Source: an uncultured Pelagibacteraceae bacterium (GTDB taxonomy: Bacteria > Pseudomonadota > Alphaproteobacteria > Pelagibacterales > Pelagibacteraceae). Taken from it: a DNA stretch of 64,000 nucleotides. The position numbers and the translations under genes were made by a program. The number at the start of each line of letters is the position of its first letter. Position 1 is the stretch's first letter. The stretch spans positions 62,001 to 126,000 of the forward strand of contig CACHML010000001.1 of NCBI GenBank assembly GCA_902580945.1, read 5' to 3'. The notes under the pieces are model-generated. The model searched no databases and was not told the origin of the DNA. It saw only the letters and a program-made list of their open reading frames with translations. Below are positions 63,108-64,000 of this stretch, piece by piece.

Positions 63108-63800
63108 GTGAACATAAAAAAAAAAATAATTACTATTGGGGGTGGAGGGTTTACTCATAATCAAGATGATGATCAGGAACAATTCATTTTAGAATGTATT
63201 AACAAAAAAAATTGCTCATTAGGATTTTTGCCAACAGCTAGTAACGATGACTCAAGCAAAACTAAGCTCTTTTATAAAAGATTTGAAATTTCAGGTTTAA
63301 ATGTTTCTCACTTTAATCTTATCTCTAGCGTAAAAGGTTTTGAAAATTGGCTTTCAAATCTTGATGTAGTTTATGTTGGTGGTGGAAATACAAAATTCAT
63401 GCTCAAATTTTGGAAAGAAAATAATTTAACTGGGCTTTTTAAAGAAGTCTACAATTCAGGGACAATTCTATCAGGTATAAGTGCTGGTGCCGCGTGTTGG
63501 TTTGATTGCTTTCTAACGGACTCAGATGGACCTGGATTTAAATCTATGAATGGCATTGGATTGTTATCTGGAAGTTTTACACCACATTATTCAGACTCAA
63601 AAAGAGCGGAAAAATATAGAGAAAATATTAAAAACAAAACTTTGCCTGATGGTATTGCTGTTGATGATGGTGTTGCAGTACTTTTTATTGACGGAAAACC
63701 AACAGAGGTTTATTCTTCTAGAAAAGGTCATAATGCTTATTTTGTTAATCAAAATAAACAATTTAACTTAAAAGAATACATTAAAATGAACAATGAGTGA
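63108..63800 (+). CDS. Peptidase S51 (peptidase E-like) family protein
   Basis: 230 aa, GTG start at 63108. The nucleophile-elbow motif GTILSGISAGAACWF near residue 125 carries the likely catalytic Ser. VYVGGGNTKFMLKFWKENN (near 90) and FTPHYSDSKRAEKYRENI (His) are family positions. S51 members cleave Asp-X dipeptides or cyanophycin. It is 25 bp downstream of the GcvT-like gene and overlaps the next gene by 8 bp. Fits use of small peptides imported nearby, though that is inference. Confidence 0.8.
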   Translation: MNIKKKIITIGGGGFTHNQDDDQEQFILECINKKNCSLGFLPTASNDDSSKTKLFYKRFEISGLNVSHFNLISSVKGFENWLSNLDVVYVGGGNTKFMLKFWKENNLTGLFKEVYNSGTILSGISAGAACWFDCFLTDSDGPGFKSMNGIGLLSGSFTPHYSDSKRAEKYRENIKNKTLPDGIAVDDGVAVLFIDGKPTEVYSSRKGHNAYFVNQNKQFNLKEYIKMNNE

Positions 63801-64000
63801 TAATATTTTACCAAGTCAAAAAATCTTTAGCATAAAAGATGCGAGAGAACTATCACGTAAACGTCTTCCCAAACTAGTTTTTGATTTTATTGATGGTGCA
63901 TCTGGAGATGAGAAACTTGCCGAAATCAACAGTATAGCTCTAGACCAAATTAGATTAGAGCCCAAAGTTTTAAGAAATGTTGAAAAAAGATCTCTTAAAA
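63793..64000 (+). CDS. N-terminal part of FMN-dependent alpha-hydroxy-acid dehydrogenase (LldD-like), partial
   Basis: The frame opens with an ATG overlapping the peptidase stop by 8 bp and runs off the window after 69 codons. The start region SIKDARELSRKRLPKLVFDF and the following IDGASGDEKLAEINS and LDQIRLEPKVLRNVE match the N-terminus of L-lactate/glycolate oxidase-type FMN enzymes (LldD, GlcO). The FMN barrel itself lies beyond the window. L-lactate, glycolate or another 2-hydroxy acid is the likely substrate. Confidence 0.78.
   Translation, partial: MSDNILPSQKIFSIKDARELSRKRLPKLVFDFIDGASGDEKLAEINSIALDQIRLEPKVLRNVEKRSLK

Noticed and set aside
1-64000. tRNA, rRNA, riboswitch, CRISPR, insertion sequence or prophage
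   Set aside because: Intergenic gaps are all short and AT-rich; I saw no cloverleaf, conserved aptamer core, direct-repeat array, transposase or integrase. A covariance-model scan would be decisive.

Overview
The window is AT-rich, almost wall-to-wall coding DNA. No gap between genes exceeds about 150 bases, many genes overlap by 1 to 11 bp, and no rRNA, tRNA, insertion sequence, phage or CRISPR array is visible. Gene content (tmm, tdm, a TMAO/betaine ABC system with a fused double permease, sarcosine-oxidase-type genes beside fhs, glutamine-synthetase-III plus mgsABC modules, AT-biased codons) points strongly to a streamlined marine alphaproteobacterium of the SAR11 / Pelagibacter group. That assignment comes from gene content and recollection, not from a database search.

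Layout. 1-306: 3' end of a BT1-type transporter. 310-5416 (minus): soxBDAG-type heterotetrameric oxidase, possibly mgdABCD. 5545-7221: fhs, formate-THF ligase. 7213-14240 (minus): class I amidotransferase, iron alcohol dehydrogenase, GH63-like glycosidase, and sugar ABC permeases plus binding protein but no ATPase. 14353-18237: gpsA and glpK (minus) flanking tmm (plus). 18242-23915 (minus): TMAO/betaine ABC system (fused permease, ATPase, three unrelated small genes, binding protein). 24063-26752: tdm and a small winged-helix-like gene. 26850-33323: FAD oxidoreductase, a divergent glutamine synthetase III, and mgsABC paralogue set 1 with an extra 134-aa gene. 33458-35312: ammonium transporter with two tiny single-TM genes. 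35322-40719: mgsABC set 2, gmaS and a PLP lyase. 40709-49545: photolyase, YjbQ, ZapE, cupin, BamB, YfgM-like, aconitase, LysE, CsaA-like. 49571-55610: argE-like, aldehyde dehydrogenase, agmatinase, small membrane protein, FadN-like enzyme. 55683-61748 (minus): bioY and a dipeptide-type ABC system. 61865-64000: orphan GcvT-family enzyme, S51 peptidase and the start of an FMN-dependent hydroxyacid dehydrogenase.

How it fits together. Trimethylamine is oxidised to TMAO (Tmm). External TMAO enters by the tmo-type transporter, and Tdm yields dimethylamine plus formaldehyde. Monomethylamine is glutamylated (GmaS), converted to N-methylglutamate (MgsABC) and oxidised by a sox/mgd-type complex, with Fhs recovering ATP from formyl-THF. 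The window has no recognisable dimethylamine monooxygenase. An uncharacterised FAD oxidoreductase with its own GS-III/Mgs paralogues sits exactly where a dimethylamine-to-methylamine (or other amine) step would be expected. A second theme is a possible glycoside-osmolyte route (sugar ABC, GH63-like hydrolase, alcohol dehydrogenase, GlpK, GpsA).
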